Below are positions 16,923 through 27,202 of a stretch of 64,000 bases of DNA, one piece after another. Under the pieces are notes generated by a model, which ran no database searches, was not told the DNA's origin, and was given only the letters and a program-made list of their open reading frames with translations. The stretch spans positions 310,001-374,000 of the forward strand of contig JADJVD010000004.1 of the NCBI GenBank assembly GCA_016716745.1, given 5' to 3'. The first letter of the stretch is position 1, and every line of letters begins with the position of its first letter. This DNA is from Hyphomicrobiales bacterium. GTDB lineage: Bacteria; Pseudomonadota; Alphaproteobacteria; Rhizobiales; Beijerinckiaceae. The position numbers were made by a program, and so were the translations under genes.

Positions 16923-18062
16923 ATGAGCAACGCCGACGTCGCCTATCTCCGTCGCGAACCCGCCGAGGTTCTGCCCGCGCCCAGCTTCGCCCGCGGCCCT
17001 GCCGCATGGCTGAGGGAAAACCTGTTCGGCACGGCCTGGTCGTCGATGCTGACGATCCTGTCCGCGCTGTTCCTGATCTGGGTCACGCCGGAGCTGATCA
17101 GCTACCTGTTCACCAACGCTGTTTGGAGCGGCACGGGCGAAACGTGCCGCGAGACCGGCGTGGGGGCGTGCTGGGCCTTCATCGGGCGCAACATGCCGTT
17201 CTTCATCTACGGCTCCTATCCGCAGGTGCATCGCTGGCGGGTCGATCTGTGGATGGCGATCGGCGCTGTGCTGATCGCCTGGCTGCTGTGGCCGAACGCG
17301 CCGAAGCGCAGTATCGGCGCCGTTCTCTTCCTCGTGGTCTTCCCCATCCTGACCTTCGTGCTGCTCTACGGCGTCAGCAACGAGCCGAACACGCTGCTCG
17401 AGAAGGTGCCGACCAATCTGTGGGGCGGCGTGTTCGTCAGCCTTCTGGTGTCGGTGGTCGGCATCGTGTTCTCGCTGCCGGCGGGCGTGCTGCTGGCGCT
17501 GGGGCGGCGCTCGAAGCTGCCGATCGTCAAGCTGTTCTCGGTGATGTTCATCGAGTTCGTGCGCGGCGTGCCGCTGATCACCGTGCTGTTCATGGCCAAC
17601 ACGATGCTGCCGCTGTTCGTGCCGGAGCAGTATTCGCCCGACCGCCTGCTGCGCCCGCTGATCGGCGTGGCGCTGTTCTCGGCCGCCTACATGGCCGAGG
17701 TGGTGCGCGGCGGCTTGCAGGCGATGCCGAAGGGCCAGTTCGAAGGCGCGATGGCGCTAGGCCTGAACTATTCGAAGATGATGCGCCTGATCGTGCTGCC
17801 GCAGGCGCTGACGATGGTCATTCCCGGCATCGTCAACACCTTCATCGGCCTGTTCAAGGACACGACGCTGGTGGCGATCGTCGGCATCTACGACTTCCTG
17901 CGCGCGGTCGAGACGCGCCGTCTCGACCCGGAATGGGCGGGGCCGACGATCTCGACCACCGGCTACGTTTTCGCGGCGCTGTTCTATTTCCTGTTCTGCT
18001 GGGGAATGTCGCGCTACTCGCTCTACATGGAGCGCAAACTCGCCGCCGGCAAACGCCGCTGA
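16923..18062 (+). CDS. aapM: Amino acid ABC transporter permease AapM
   Basis: 379 residues with about eight membrane helices, the usual length. The binding-protein-dependent transport motif (EAA loop) reads EGAMALGLNYSKMMRLIVLPQAL near residue 280, the contact point for the AapP ATPase. The first half contains a large periplasmic loop (about 60-100). It begins 3 bases after the aapQ stop, so the two are translationally linked. It would be non-functional as a heterodimer if aapQ is truly broken. Confidence 0.92.
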   Translation: MSNADVAYLRREPAEVLPAPSFARGPAAWLRENLFGTAWSSMLTILSALFLIWVTPELISYLFTNAVWSGTGETCRETGVGACWAFIGRNMPFFIYGSYPQVHRWRVDLWMAIGAVLIAWLLWPNAPKRSIGAVLFLVVFPILTFVLLYGVSNEPNTLLEKVPTNLWGGVFVSLLVSVVGIVFSLPAGVLLALGRRSKLPIVKLFSVMFIEFVRGVPLITVLFMANTMLPLFVPEQYSPDRLLRPLIGVALFSAAYMAEVVRGGLQAMPKGQFEGAMALGLNYSKMMRLIVLPQALTMVIPGIVNTFIGLFKDTTLVAIVGIYDFLRAVETRRLDPEWAGPTISTTGYVFAALFYFLFCWGMSRYSLYMERKLAAGKRR

Positions 18063-18087
18063 GCCTCTCGCACAAGGGTTTTCATCA

Positions 18088-18858
18088 ATGGCCGCTCCCG
18101 CGCTGAAGCCGACGCCGGTCCAGAACGAAACCGCCGTCCAGATCATCTCCATGCACAAGTGGTATGGCGATTTCCACGTGCTCAAGGACATCAACCTGAA
18201 GGTGAAGCGCGGCGAGAAGATCGTCGTCTGCGGCCCGTCGGGCTCCGGCAAATCGACGATGATCCGCTGCATCAACCGGCTGGAGGAGCATCAGCAGGGC
18301 AAGATCATCGTCGACGGGGTGGAACTGACCAACGACCTGAAGAAGATCGACGAGATCCGCCGCGAGGTCGGCATGGTGTTCCAGCACTTCAACCTGTTCC
18401 CGCACCTGACCATCCTGGAGAACTGCACGCTGGCGCCGATCTGGGTGAAGAAGATGGCGAAGAGGGACGCCGAGGAGGTGGCGATGCACTACCTCAAGCG
18501 CGTCAAGATCCCCGAGCAGGCGAACAAATTTCCGGGCCAGCTCTCCGGCGGCCAGCAGCAGCGCGTGGCGATCGCCCGCGCGCTGTGCATGAGCCCGAAG
18601 ATCATGCTGTTCGACGAGCCGACCTCGGCGCTCGATCCGGAAATGGTCAAGGAGGTGCTCGACACCATGGTGGGCCTGGCGCAGGAGGGCATGACCATGC
18701 TCTGCGTGACCCACGAAATGGGTTTCGCCCGGCAGGTCGCCGATCGCGTGATCTTCATGGATTACGGCCAGATCGTCGAAATGAACACGCCGAACGAGTT
18801 CTTCGCCAGCCCGCAGCACGAGCGCACGCGGCTCTTCCTCAGCCAGATCCTGCACTGA
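18088..18858 (+). CDS. aapP: Amino acid ABC transporter ATP-binding protein AapP
   Basis: 256 residues. ATPase subunit on the cytoplasmic face that powers AapQM. Walker A GPSGSGKST (about 48-56), the signature LSGGQQQRVAIARAL, Walker B IMLFDEPTSALDP and the switch histidine in CVTHEMG are all intact. It is the last gene of the operon. It is strongly similar to GlnQ-type ATPases, so the assignment rests on the neighbours. Confidence 0.95.
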   Translation: MAAPALKPTPVQNETAVQIISMHKWYGDFHVLKDINLKVKRGEKIVVCGPSGSGKSTMIRCINRLEEHQQGKIIVDGVELTNDLKKIDEIRREVGMVFQHFNLFPHLTILENCTLAPIWVKKMAKRDAEEVAMHYLKRVKIPEQANKFPGQLSGGQQQRVAIARALCMSPKIMLFDEPTSALDPEMVKEVLDTMVGLAQEGMTMLCVTHEMGFARQVADRVIFMDYGQIVEMNTPNEFFASPQHERTRLFLSQILH

Positions 18859-19249
18859 GGGCGGCGCAAGCGTTTCAGATCGCGACATAATTCCGCCCGA
18901 AGGCGGACCGAGCCTCGTTACGGCGGCGAATCGAATCGCGGCGCCAGCGGGGTTCGGGGATGTCCGAGATCGCATTCGACCCATCGACGCCGCGTCGCCG
19001 CGACGCCCGCGTCCGCGCGGGACCTCAATGGGTGATCGTGCGGGCGCTGGTCGCCGCGGGGTTGCTGTCGCGCGAGGCGCCTGACGGCCCTCCCGGCGGA
19101 GCGGCGCCTGCGCCGAATGCCGGCGCTGGCGCGGCGCGCTCATTTCACTGGCCCATTAAAAATGATTAGGTTTCGCCAGCCGCCCAACGGCTCGGGCGCG
19201 CGCCGGTTTCGTGTGCTCGAATTTCATACTGTCTTTTTCGGGGGTTACG
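18859..19249. other. 391-base intergenic region between aapP and aqpZ
   Basis: No supported gene. An open frame at 18960-19169 (69 residues, ATG after TTCGGGG) ends in WPIKND but shows no domain or recognisable codon signal. No hairpin with a T tract follows aapP. An AT-richer patch before aqpZ (19157-19168, 19225-19249) probably holds its promoter. Confidence 0.4.
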
Positions 19250-19960
19250 ATGAAAAAATACATCGCTGAGGCGCTTGGCGCCGCGGTGCTCGTGCTGATC
19301 GGTTGCGGATCGGCCACGATCGGGGGGCTCGGCGGCGTCGTCGGCGGCCCGCAGCTCGGCCCGCTCGGCCTGATGCCGATCGCGTTCGCCTTCGGCATGG
19401 CGGTCACCGCTATGGCCTACGGCATTGGCCCGGTCTCTGGCTGCCACATCAATCCGGCGGTGTCCGTCGGCGTCTGGTCGGCGGGGCGCATGTCGACGTC
19501 CGACCTGATCGGCTACATCGTCGCGCAGTGCATCGGCGCCGTCGTCGGCGCGGCGGTGCTCTACATGATCCTCTCGGGCAAGGCGACCGGCTGGGATCTG
19601 GCCAAGCAGGGCCTCGGCCACAACGGCTGGGGCGCGGGCTATCTCGGCGAGTACAGCCTTGGCGCCGCCTTCCTTACGGAATTTGTCGGCACCTTCATTT
19701 TCGTCGCGGTGATCCTCGGCGCGACGTCGGCGGCCGGCTCGACGCCCGTCGCGGGCCTCGCCATCGGCATGACGCTCGTCATCATCCACATCACCTTCAT
19801 CAACGTCACGGGCGTGTCGGTGAATCCGGCCCGTTCGCTCGGCCCGGCGCTGTTCGTCGGCGGGCAGGCGCTGGCGCAGCTCTGGCTGTTCATCGTCGCG
19901 CCGATCGCCGGCGGCCTGCTGGCGGGCGTGCTCTTCAAGTCGCGCGTTCTCGAAGCGTGA
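19250..19960 (+). CDS. aqpZ: Aquaporin Z
   Basis: 236 residues, six membrane helices and two half-helices. Forms water channels in the inner membrane. Both NPA boxes are intact: HINPAVS (about 64-70) and VNPARS near 190. The residues of the narrow filter suggest a water channel and not a glycerol facilitator: F in AFAFGMAV, H in IIHITF, T in NVTG and R after the second NPA. ATG 19250 follows GGGGGTT. Ends at a strong terminator shared with katG. Confidence 0.93.
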   Translation: MKKYIAEALGAAVLVLIGCGSATIGGLGGVVGGPQLGPLGLMPIAFAFGMAVTAMAYGIGPVSGCHINPAVSVGVWSAGRMSTSDLIGYIVAQCIGAVVGAAVLYMILSGKATGWDLAKQGLGHNGWGAGYLGEYSLGAAFLTEFVGTFIFVAVILGATSAAGSTPVAGLAIGMTLVIIHITFINVTGVSVNPARSLGPALFVGGQALAQLWLFIVAPIAGGLLAGVLFKSRVLEA

Positions 19961-19995
19961 CCGGCGGCGGCCGCGCGGCCGCGCGCTGAAACGAC

Positions 19996-20033
19996 AAGGC
20001 CCGGCGCGATGGTCTCGCGCCGGGCCTTTTTTT
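19996..20033. terminator. Bidirectional terminator between aqpZ and katG
   Basis: Perfect 14-bp stem (19996-20009 with 20015-20028), loop TGGTC, and a run of seven T at 20027-20033. It ends aqpZ on the plus strand. The reverse strand gives the same hairpin for katG, with a shorter U tract. Confidence 0.9.
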
Positions 20034-20052
20034 CGTGCGGGCGATCCGACGC

Positions 20053-22224
<2,172 letters not shown>

Positions 22225-22283
22225 CGTCCTCTCCTCGTCCGTCTTGTTCGGGCGCGCCGTGGATTCCGTCCACGGGTTCACGC

Positions 22284-22298
22284 TTAGAATTCTTCTAA
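22284..22298. promoter_or_regulatory. Irr-type iron control element (ICE) ahead of katG
   Basis: TTAGAATTCTTCTAA is a perfect 6-3-6 palindrome and matches the core of the rhizobial ICE (TTTAGAA-N3-TTCTAAA). It overlaps the putative katG -10 (CTTCTA read on plus, 22292-22297), so Irr binding should block katG transcription. The site is inferred from its sequence only. Confidence 0.6.
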
Positions 22299-22319
22299 CA
22301 GCGATTTCGATAATGCCAA
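22292..22319 (-). promoter_or_regulatory. Putative katG promoter
   Basis: On the minus strand, -35 TTGGCA (22314-22319), a 16-base spacer, and -10 TAGAAG (22292-22297). The -35 abuts the OxyR-like site and the -10 sits in the Irr-like box. Confidence 0.45.
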
Positions 22320-22356
22320 TTTGCATTTTCCTATGCGCTCGATAGGACTGCCTTAT
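22320..22356. promoter_or_regulatory. Putative OxyR binding site
   Basis: Four tetramers at 11-base steps: TTTG (22320), CTAT (22331), ATAG (22342), TTAT (22353). The OxyR consensus is ATAG-N7-CTAT-N7-ATAG-N7-CTAT; the middle two match exactly, the last has one change and the first is weak. It directly precedes the katG -35 and covers the oxyR start codon, as expected for activation of katG and autorepression of oxyR. Confidence 0.55.
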
Positions 22357-23278
22357 GAATGGCGTCACGCTGAAGCATCTGCGTTATTTCGAGGCGCTGG
22401 CGTCGCATGGCCATTTCGGCCGCGCGGCGGCGGCCTGCTCGATCTCCCAGCCGGCGCTCTCCGTGCAGATCAAGGAGCTGGAGGCGCTGCTCGGCATGGC
22501 GTTGGTCGAGCGCGGCAAGAAGCGCATCGGCCTGACGGCCTTCGGCGTCGACGTCGCCGCGCGCGCCCGGCGCATCGTCCAGTCGGTCGACGAACTGGGC
22601 GACCTGGCGCGCGCCTCGGCGGGCGCCTTCGCCGGGGAGCTCAGGCTCGGCCTGATCCCGACAATCGCGCCCTATCTGTTTCCGGCGATTTTCGAGCGCG
22701 TCGCGGCTCGGTTTCCCGGGCTCGATCTGCGCCCGCGCGAGGCTGTGACGGGAAAGCTGATCGACGAACTGCGCGCCGGCGCGCTCGACGCCGCCATCGT
22801 CGCCTTGCCCGTCTCCGAGCCGACATTGACCGAGCTTGCGCTGTTCGAGGAGGAGTTCGTCCTCATCCGCCCGATCTGCGACGCGGGCGCGCTCGCGCCG
22901 GCGCCCGAGCAACTGGCGGACATGCGCCTGCTGCTGCTGGAGGAGGGGCATTGCTTCCGCGCGCAGGCGCTCGCCTTCTGCAACCGGACGGCGCGGCCCC
23001 CGCGCGATCTGATCGAGGGCGGCTCGCTCTCCACGCTCGTGCAGATGGTGGGCGCGGGCATCGGCGTCACGCTGATCCCGGACATGGCGCTGACGCTGGA
23101 GATGCGCTCGGCGACGCTCGACGCCGCGCGCCTGCCGGCGCCGCGCCCGACGCGCACGGTCGGCATGATCTGGCGCGCGACCAATCCGCTCGCCGCGCAA
23201 TTCGTCGAGGTGGCGCGCCTGGTGCGCGAGGCCGGCGAAGAGGCGCGGCAGGCGGCGCTCGCGCTGGCGCGCCGATAG
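22355..23278 (+). CDS. oxyR: Hydrogen peroxide-sensing LysR-type regulator OxyR
   Basis: 307 residues. N-terminal winged helix-turn-helix (about 1-60, with SISQPALSVQIKELEALLG) and a C-terminal regulatory domain. The redox pair is present: C200 and C209 in EEGHCFRAQALAFC, spaced as in OxyR of Escherichia coli. Oxidation to a disulfide would activate transcription of katG, which lies divergently. ATG 22355 is the start and is itself inside the putative OxyR site. Confidence 0.95.
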   Translation: MNGVTLKHLRYFEALASHGHFGRAAAACSISQPALSVQIKELEALLGMALVERGKKRIGLTAFGVDVAARARRIVQSVDELGDLARASAGAFAGELRLGLIPTIAPYLFPAIFERVAARFPGLDLRPREAVTGKLIDELRAGALDAAIVALPVSEPTLTELALFEEEFVLIRPICDAGALAPAPEQLADMRLLLLEEGHCFRAQALAFCNRTARPPRDLIEGGSLSTLVQMVGAGIGVTLIPDMALTLEMRSATLDAARLPAPRPTRTVGMIWRATNPLAAQFVEVARLVREAGEEARQAALALARR

Positions 23279-23313
23279 GCGGCCGCGCCCGGCCGGCTTG
23301 CCGGATCGCGGAC

Positions 23314-23340
23314 GGCGCGGCTATAAGGCCGCGCCTTTTT
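23314..23340 (+). terminator. Rho-independent terminator after oxyR
   Basis: Stem GGCGCGGC / GCCGCGCC (8 bp), loop TATAAG, then TTTTT. It lies between oxyR and ndk. Confidence 0.85.
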
Positions 23341-23363
23341 CATTCGACCACAAGGATCAGACG

Positions 23364-23786
23364 ATGGCGCTCGAGCGCACCTTCTCCATCATCAAGCCCG
23401 ACGCGACGCGCCGCAATCTCACCGGCGCGATCAACGCCAAGATCGAAGGCGCGGGCCTGCGCATCATCGCGCAGAAGCGCGTCCACATGACGAAGGGCCA
23501 GGCCGAGACCTTCTACGCCGTGCACAAGGAGCGCCCCTTCTTCGGCGAGCTCGTCGGCCAGATGTCGGCCGCGCCCGTCGTCGTGCAGGTGCTCGAGGGC
23601 GACAACGCGATCAAGCGCTATCGCGAGGTGATGGGCGCGACAAACCCGGAGAAGGCCGACGCCGGCACGATCCGCAAGGAGTTCGCGCTCAACATGGGCG
23701 AGAACTCGGTGCACGGCTCCGACTCGCCGGAGAACGCCGCGATCGAGATCGCGCAGTGGTTCTCGGGCAACGAGATCGTCGGCTGA
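23364..23786 (+). CDS. ndk: Nucleoside diphosphate kinase
   Basis: 140 residues. Transfers phosphate between nucleoside triphosphates and diphosphates in the cytoplasm. Motifs: TFSIIKPDATRR at the N-terminus, the substrate loop YAVHKERPFF, and the active-site histidine in NSVHGSDS (about residue 117). ATG 23364 follows AAGGA. Single-gene unit bounded by hairpins on both sides. Confidence 0.97.
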   Translation: MALERTFSIIKPDATRRNLTGAINAKIEGAGLRIIAQKRVHMTKGQAETFYAVHKERPFFGELVGQMSAAPVVVQVLEGDNAIKRYREVMGATNPEKADAGTIRKEFALNMGENSVHGSDSPENAAIEIAQWFSGNEIVG

Positions 23787-23795
23787 GGGACGAGG

Positions 23796-23818
23796 GCGCG
23801 ACGGCCGCCGTCGCGCCA
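23796..23818 (+). terminator. Hairpin after ndk
   Basis: GGCGCGACGG / CCGTCGCGCC with loop CCG, ten bases after the stop codon, followed by ATCCTT. The stem is strong but the T tract is poor. Confidence 0.55.
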
Positions 23819-23960
23819 TCCTTCGTCGCGCGCCCGCGCTTCGTTACAGGGGCGGGCGCACATATTTGCGCGAGCCGCGCGTGTGATTTTCTGACGCGGC
23901 TTTGATTGGCCGGCGCCCCGCGCCGCGGCCTAGAAGGGTGCCTTTCCGAGGGAGGTTCCC

Positions 23961-24338
23961 ATGTTCCGCACCCTGTTTGTCGCCGCCGCGATCATCGTCG
24001 CCGCGCCGGCTCTCGCCTTCGACGCCAAGCCGTTCGACGCGCAGGCCTTCGCCGCCGCGCAGGCGGCCGGCAAGTCGATCCTCGTCGAGGTGCACGCGCC
24101 CTGGTGCCCGACCTGCAAGGCGCAGGCGCCGATCCTGTCGAAGCTCTCGGCCGCGCCGAAGTTCAAGGGGATCGTCGCGTATCGCGTCGATTTCGACTCG
24201 CAGAAGGACGCGCTGAAGGCGCTCGGCGTGCGCCAGCAGTCGACGCTGATCGCCTACAAGGGCAAGGCCGAGACGGGCCGCTCCGTCGGCTCGACCGATC
24301 CGGCCGCCATCGAAATGCTCGTCGGCTCGGCGATCTGA
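23961..24338 (+). CDS. Exported thioredoxin-like protein
   Basis: 125 residues with a signal peptide (cleavage expected after ALA, about residue 19). Active site WCPTC, C49 and C52, in VEVHAPWCPTCKAQ, then the cis-proline region QSTLIAYKG. It should work in the periplasm as a disulfide reductase. Only 4 bases separate it from the CcdA-like gene, which can pass electrons across the membrane to it. Together they form a two-gene thiol relay. Confidence 0.87.
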   Translation: MFRTLFVAAAIIVAAPALAFDAKPFDAQAFAAAQAAGKSILVEVHAPWCPTCKAQAPILSKLSAAPKFKGIVAYRVDFDSQKDALKALGVRQQSTLIAYKGKAETGRSVGSTDPAAIEMLVGSAI

Positions 24339-24342
24339 CGCG

Positions 24343-25065
24343 ATGGGCGCAAGCGGGGTCGGGCTCGGCTTTCTGGCCGGCGTTCTCTCCATCCTGTCGC
24401 CCTGCGTGCTGCCGCTCCTGCCGATGACGCTCGGCGCGGCGGCGAGCGCGCATCGCGCCGGGCCGTGGGCGCTGGCCGCCGGGCTGGCGATCTCTTTCGC
24501 CGGGATCGGACTGTTCGTCGCGACGATCGGCTTCGCGCTCGGCTTCGACGCCGATCTGTTCCGCATTGTCGGCGCGATCCTGATGATCGCGCTCGGCGCG
24601 GCGCTGATGTTTCCCGCCTTGCAGACGCGGCTCGCCGTCGCCGGCGGTCCGCTCGCCGATTGGAGCGAGCGGCGGTTCGGCGGGTTTTCGACCGACGGGC
24701 TCGGCGGGCAGTTCGGCGTCGGCCTGCTGCTTGGGGCGGTGTGGAGCCCCTGCGTCGGGCCGACTCTCGGGGCGGCCTCCGTCGTCGCCGCGCGCGGTGA
24801 GTCGCTCGGCGCGGTCGCCGCGGTGATGATCGCCTTCGGCCTCGGGGCGGGCCTGCCGCTGGCGCTGCTCGGGCTCGCCTCGCGCGCCGCGTTGACGCGC
24901 TGGCGCGACCGCATGATGGGCGCGGGCAAGGGGCTGAAGGCCGCGCTCGGAGCGGGGCTCGCCGTATTCGGCCTGCTCGTGCTCACCGGGCTCGACAAGC
25001 GCGTCGAGGCCGCGCTGGTCGAGGCGAGTCCGGCGTGGATCACCGAGTTGACGACGCGTTTTTGA
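24343..25065 (+). CDS. CcdA/DsbD-type transmembrane electron carrier
   Basis: 240 residues, six membrane helices. CcdA-family proteins carry reducing equivalents from cytoplasmic thioredoxin to periplasmic thiol proteins. The two redox cysteines are in mirror-image SPC motifs: SPCVLP (C21) and SPCVGP (C137). Its partner is the exported thioredoxin upstream (23961-24338). It could serve cytochrome c maturation or periplasmic peroxide reduction; nothing nearby decides this. Confidence 0.87.
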   Translation: MGASGVGLGFLAGVLSILSPCVLPLLPMTLGAAASAHRAGPWALAAGLAISFAGIGLFVATIGFALGFDADLFRIVGAILMIALGAALMFPALQTRLAVAGGPLADWSERRFGGFSTDGLGGQFGVGLLLGAVWSPCVGPTLGAASVVAARGESLGAVAAVMIAFGLGAGLPLALLGLASRAALTRWRDRMMGAGKGLKAALGAGLAVFGLLVLTGLDKRVEAALVEASPAWITELTTRF

Positions 25066-25108
25066 GGCGCGTTGCCGCAGGCGGCGGAGCGCGGCATAGT
25101 CCCGCGCC

Positions 25109-27199
25109 ATGAACGCGCCCGCCAGCATCGTCCGCCGCCCCTCAGTCTGCCCGCACGATTGCCCGTCGGCCTGCGCGCTGTCGGTCGAGGTGATCGACGG
25201 CAAGACCATCGGCCGCGTGCGCGGCGCCGAGGACCAGACCTACACGGCCGGCGTCGTCTGCGCGAAAGTCGCGCGCTACGCCGAGCGCGTGCATCATCCC
25301 GAGCGTCTCCTGCATCCACTGAAGCGCGTCGGGGCGAAGGGCTCGAGACAGTTCCAGTGCATCTCGTGGGACGAGGCGCTGGATACGATCGCGGAGAAGT
25401 TTCTGGAAGCCGAGCGCGATTTCGGCGCGGAGTCGGTGTGGCCGTATTATTACGCGGGCACGATGGGCCGCGTGATGCGCGACGGCATCCACCGTCTCAC
25501 GCATGTGAAGAAATATTCGCGCTTCTTCTCGTCGATCTGCGTCAATCTCGCCTGGCCCGGCTACATCGCCGGCACGGGGCGGCTCGCGGGGCCCGATCCG
25601 CGCGAGATGAGCAAAGCCGATTGCGTCGTGATCTGGGGCACGAACGCGGTCGCGACGCAGGTGAACGTGATGACGCACGCGATGCGCGCCCGCAAGGAGC
25701 GCGGCGCGAAGATCGTCGCCATCGACGTCTATCGCACCGAGACGGTGAAGCAGGCCGATCTCGGACTCGTGCTGCGGCCCGGCACCGACGGCGCGCTCGC
25801 CTGCGCGGTCATGCATGTGCTGTTTCGCGACGGGCTGGCGGATTGGGACTATCTGGAAAAGTTCACCGACGCGCCGCACGAATTGCAGCAGCATCTGACG
25901 ACGCGCGATCCGCACTGGGCGTCGCGCATCACGGGGCTCAGCGTCGCCGAGATCGAGCAGTTCGCCCATCTCGTCGGCGCGACGAAGAAAACGTTCTTCC
26001 GCCTCGGCTACGGCTTCTCGCGTCAGCGCAACGGCGCGGCGAACATGCACGCGGCCTCGTGCATCGCAGCGGTGACGGGCGCGTGGGCGCACGAGGGCGG
26101 CGGCGCCTTCCACAACAATGGCGCGATCTACCACTGGAAGGACTCGCTCATTCAGGGGCTCGACGCGCTCGACCGTTCGACGCGCATTCTCGACCAGTCG
26201 CGCATCGGCGCGATCCTGTGCGGCGAGGACGACGCGCTCGACGGCGGGCCGCCGGTGAAGGCGATGCTGATCCAGAACACCAATCCCGCGAACGTCGCGC
26301 CGGATCAGCGCAAGGTGGCGAAGGGATTTGCGCGCGAGGATCTGTTCGTCGCCGTGCACGAGCAGTTCATGACCGAGACGGCGGAGATCGCCGACATCGT
26401 GCTGCCGGCGACGATGTTCCTCGAGCATGACGACATCTATTCGGGCGGCGGACACCAGTACATCGAGTTCGGCGGCAAGCTGATCGGGCCGCCGGGCGAG
26501 TGCCGCTCCAACCACGAGGTGATCTGCTCGTTGGCCAGACGCCTCGGCGCGAGCCATCGCGGGTTCGAGATGACGCCGCGCCAGATCGTCGACGAGACGT
26601 TGCAGGCGTCGGGCTGGGGCTCGCTCGCCGAACTCGAGACGACGAACTGGCGCGATTGCCAGCCCTCCTTCGAGACGGCGCATTACGCGCGCGGCTTCGC
26701 CTGGCCGGACGGCAAGTTCCGTTTCAAGCCGGACTGGCCGAAGACGCCTTTCGCCAATATCGGCCCGCGCGGGCCGTGGCGCACGCTGCCGACGCTGCCG
26801 GACCATTGGGACGCGATCGAGGAGGCGAACGAGACCTATCCGTTCCGCCTCGCGACGAGCCCGGCGCGGCAGTTCCTCAACTCGACCTTCACCGAGACGC
26901 CGACCTCGCGCAAACAGGAGGGACGGCCGACGCTGCTGATGCATCCGCAGGACGCGGCGGCGCTGGAACTCGCGGATGGCGAGGTGGCGCGCGTCGAGAA
27001 CGGGCGCGGCGCGGTGCGCCTGCATGTGCGGACGTTCGAGGGCGTGCAACGCGGCGTCGTCGTCGCCGAGGGCATCTGGCCGAACAAGGCGCATCTCGAC
27101 GGGGAGGGGATCAACGTGCTCACCGGGGCGGACTCGACCGCGCCGTTCGGCGGCGCGGCGTTCCACGACAACCGGGTGCGCGTCACGCGCGCCGCCTGA
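25109..27199 (+). CDS. Molybdopterin-dependent oxidoreductase (DMSO reductase superfamily)
   Basis: 696 residues. An N-terminal 4Fe-4S site is formed by C14, C18, C22 and C51 (CPHDCPSAC and GVVC). The molybdopterin domains follow, with VIWGTNAVATQ near 180, IQNTNPAN near 390 and TETAEIADIVLPATMFLE near 425. The C-terminal dinucleotide-binding domain starts near 560. No Tat signal, so the enzyme is cytoplasmic. No redox partner subunits are adjacent. The family covers many substrates (formate, biotin sulfoxide, others) and I cannot choose one. Converges on the NlpC-like gene with a 3-base gap. Confidence 0.85.
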   Translation: MNAPASIVRRPSVCPHDCPSACALSVEVIDGKTIGRVRGAEDQTYTAGVVCAKVARYAERVHHPERLLHPLKRVGAKGSRQFQCISWDEALDTIAEKFLEAERDFGAESVWPYYYAGTMGRVMRDGIHRLTHVKKYSRFFSSICVNLAWPGYIAGTGRLAGPDPREMSKADCVVIWGTNAVATQVNVMTHAMRARKERGAKIVAIDVYRTETVKQADLGLVLRPGTDGALACAVMHVLFRDGLADWDYLEKFTDAPHELQQHLTTRDPHWASRITGLSVAEIEQFAHLVGATKKTFFRLGYGFSRQRNGAANMHAASCIAAVTGAWAHEGGGAFHNNGAIYHWKDSLIQGLDALDRSTRILDQSRIGAILCGEDDALDGGPPVKAMLIQNTNPANVAPDQRKVAKGFAREDLFVAVHEQFMTETAEIADIVLPATMFLEHDDIYSGGGHQYIEFGGKLIGPPGECRSNHEVICSLARRLGASHRGFEMTPRQIVDETLQASGWGSLAELETTNWRDCQPSFETAHYARGFAWPDGKFRFKPDWPKTPFANIGPRGPWRTLPTLPDHWDAIEEANETYPFRLATSPARQFLNSTFTETPTSRKQEGRPTLLMHPQDAAALELADGEVARVENGRGAVRLHVRTFEGVQRGVVVAEGIWPNKAHLDGEGINVLTGADSTAPFGGAAFHDNRVRVTRAA

Positions 27200-27202
27200 T
27201 CG

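Noticed and set aside
18960..19169. Small open frame (69 codons) before aqpZ
   Set aside because: ATG and a weak ribosome site are present, but composition is not gene-like and no homology is recognised; kept only as a note in the intergenic entry.
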